Below are positions 62,601 to 64,000 of a stretch of 64,000 nucleotides of DNA, piece after piece. The notes beneath the pieces were generated by a model. It did not search any database. It saw only the letters and a list, made by a program, of their open reading frames with translations, and was not told where the DNA came from. A program made the position numbers and the translations under genes. The first letter of the stretch is position 1. The number at the start of each line of letters is the position of its first letter. The DNA comes from Oegoconia quadripuncta (taxonomy: Eukaryota > Arthropoda > Insecta > Lepidoptera > Autostichidae), in the NCBI GenBank assembly GCA_949316235.1, contig OX438751.1, positions 23,651,885 to 23,715,884 on the forward strand, written 5' to 3'.

Positions 62601-63159
62601 ACTAGAAGTTCAGAACACATTTTCTAATTATTCAAACACAAAACTAACTTTGTAAATAATTTTAGGTACTTTGTAAACGAAATAGTCTTGGTAGGTACTT
62701 ATGTTGTTAAGTTTCAGTCCTCGTTGTTAGGTGCAGGGGCAGACAGGCAAACATCCCCACGTGAGTGTAAAGTGGTGGCACTACAGCCCCGGTTTGTTTA
62801 AGTAATGGACTATGCCAGGAACACTGACTACTTGATAAGGAAATATGTAGAGACGTAGCGGTTGTTCTTTTATTTATTTATTTTTATTTCTGAATTTTTT
62901 TGAGGCTTAGAATCTATGATTATGCCAACCTCATCATACCCTAACCTTTACCCAACCTAAAATATCAACAACAAAGTTATATAGCATTCCGATCTCAGCC
63001 TAGGCTGGATCGGCCAGGTTGACTCTACACAATTTTAAGAGTTCAAACAAAAGTTGTCTGGGTTATTCTTTGACTAAATATGTATTTGTTCATAATTTCT
63101 TGCATCTGAATATATTTGAGAACATTACTGATATTTATATTTGATATTTATACTTAGGG
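62601..63159. other. Unassigned
   Basis: No recognised element. Confidence 0.35.
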
Positions 63160-63318
63160 ATGTTTTCATTTATAATAAGTATTTATTTACAAAAAAAAAT
63201 ATGTATTTATGTAGTACATCAACCATCTGGTATTCACAACACAAGCCTATAGTTGCTTACTGTGGAACTAGATGGCGCTGTGTATATGTCTAAGGATATT
63301 TATTTATTATTTATTTAT
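63160..63318 (+). mobile_element. SINE-B' 3' part
   Basis: gggatgttttcatttataat, aagtatttatttac, accatctggtattcacaaca, tgtggaactagatggcgctg and a TTTA tail. Head missing. Confidence 0.8.
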
Positions 63319-63699
63319 AATGCAATATAAAGCCTGCTTTGCCAGGCGGTGGAGTCGTATGCAACAGCACATGCAAATGACGCCACTTTTGAACCTTGGC
63401 TTAGGGCGTTAAAAGGTGGAGATATAAAAACGTAACAACCATCGCTGCATAATGTATATGCCTTCAATATCCCAACTAATTAAAGCCCACCGGGCGTGGA
63501 TCCTTCTGTTACCCCAGGCAGTTTTCAGAGGTACCCAACACAGATTGATTATAGATTTCCGTCATTAAGCACTTATGTGTCTTGGACGAGAAGACGTTGT
63601 GTATTTTTCCGAATGCTGCAATTCGGCGTTCTTCTACAGATCTCATCATTTCTGATTTAAAAATTTCTTTCGTATTTCAGTTCGACTTTAGTACCTATT
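63319..63699. other. Unassigned
   Basis: No recognised element. Confidence 0.35.
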
Positions 63700-63860
63700 A
63701 ACTATGAGTTAAAAGCAGAGTCAAACGCAATGTAGATCGTCCACTCTCGAAATCTACGACGACCTAATGAAGGTCACGGGAACTCGCTGGATGCTGGCCG
63801 CTTCCAATCGGCCCATCTGGATTCTATGGGGGAGGCCCATGTCCACAATTGTAGATATGA
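63700..63860 (+). pseudogene. RTE-c C-terminal remnant
   Basis: Plus frame YDDLMKVTGTRWMLAASNRP then IWILWGRPMS. The 'DDL.KV.G.RWM.AASNR..W' spacing matches the end of RTE polyproteins. Upstream KRNVDRPLSK is in another frame, indicating a 1-base shift. Confidence 0.65.
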
Positions 63861-64000
63861 CGATGAATTCTTAATCAAAGATAAAACAAAATTTTTATTC
63901 ACTAGCGACTCCACACCTTCACCTGTTCCCAGCAAACGGCGCGTACTACAGAAGTCCTCTTTTATTTTCATAAACTACCCACTATGTCCTTCTAAGAAGC

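Overview
This window looks like repeat-dense, AT-rich nuclear DNA from a lepidopteran insect (moth or butterfly). That is inferred from the kinds of LINE, SINE and Helitron sequence present, not from a recognised gene. I find no host protein-coding gene that can be called with confidence, no true tRNA or rRNA gene, no CRISPR array and no bacterial-type operon. Almost everything I can assign is a transposable element, a fragment of one, or a simple repeat grown from an element tail. Family names such as SINE-A, LINE-2 and RTE-b are local labels for this annotation only.

The one long intact reading frame (52773-55796, 1007 residues) is an RTE-clade non-LTR retrotransposon protein with an N-terminal AP-type endonuclease and a reverse transcriptase carrying FVDLEKAYD and YADD. 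At least three other RTE lineages are present as 5'-truncated ends: RTE-b at 30.8, 48.8 and 61.6-62.6 kb, RTE-c at 17.6, 29.7-30.3, 35.9, 46.1-46.4 and 63.7 kb, and RTE-d at 37.3 and 59.1 kb. Other LINEs are LINE-1 (C-terminus ...YDIGTFKK...), LINE-2 (C-terminus ...YKISDYLDD..., the commonest), LINE-3, a CR1-like remnant at 32.1-32.6 kb, an R1-like GC-rich remnant at 50.7-51.3 kb, an RNase-H-type remnant at 48.1 kb, and several LINE 3' tails ending in penta-, tetra- or trinucleotide repeats.

The SINEs are modular. SINE-A, SINE-B/B' and SINE-C have tRNA-like heads with A and B boxes. A further family carries the internal control region of 5S rRNA. SINE-A and the 5S-headed SINE share a 3' body, and its end resembles the end of RTE-c, so one RTE machinery may serve different pol III promoters. 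DNA transposons appear as mariner-type MITEs with TA duplications (10.1, 20.1 and 56.1 kb), a second inverted-repeat MITE (12.7 and 25.8 kb), a foldback element at 59.5-59.8 kb, a TIR element at 24.3-24.8 kb, and Helitron-like elements (52.3 and 61.3 kb).

By region: 0-4 kb holds a large inverted duplication of a SINE/family-D mosaic, part of which recurs at 15.9-16.6 kb. 4-10 kb has a direct 0.4-kb duplication and nested LINE-2/SINE-B'. 10-26 kb is a mosaic of SINEs, MITEs, LINE-2 tails and satellite-like family D. 26-29 kb is sparse. 29-37 kb is LINE-rich with nested insertions. 37-45 kb is sparse, with one HTH-like open segment. 45-52 kb mixes SINEs with a three-level nest (R1 in foldback in family E). 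52-57 kb holds the intact RTE. 57-59 kb holds a layered pentanucleotide array. 59-64 kb holds foldback, SINE and nested RTE-b/LINE-2 copies. Many insertions can be ordered in time because one element interrupts another, several with target-site duplications readable in the sequence.
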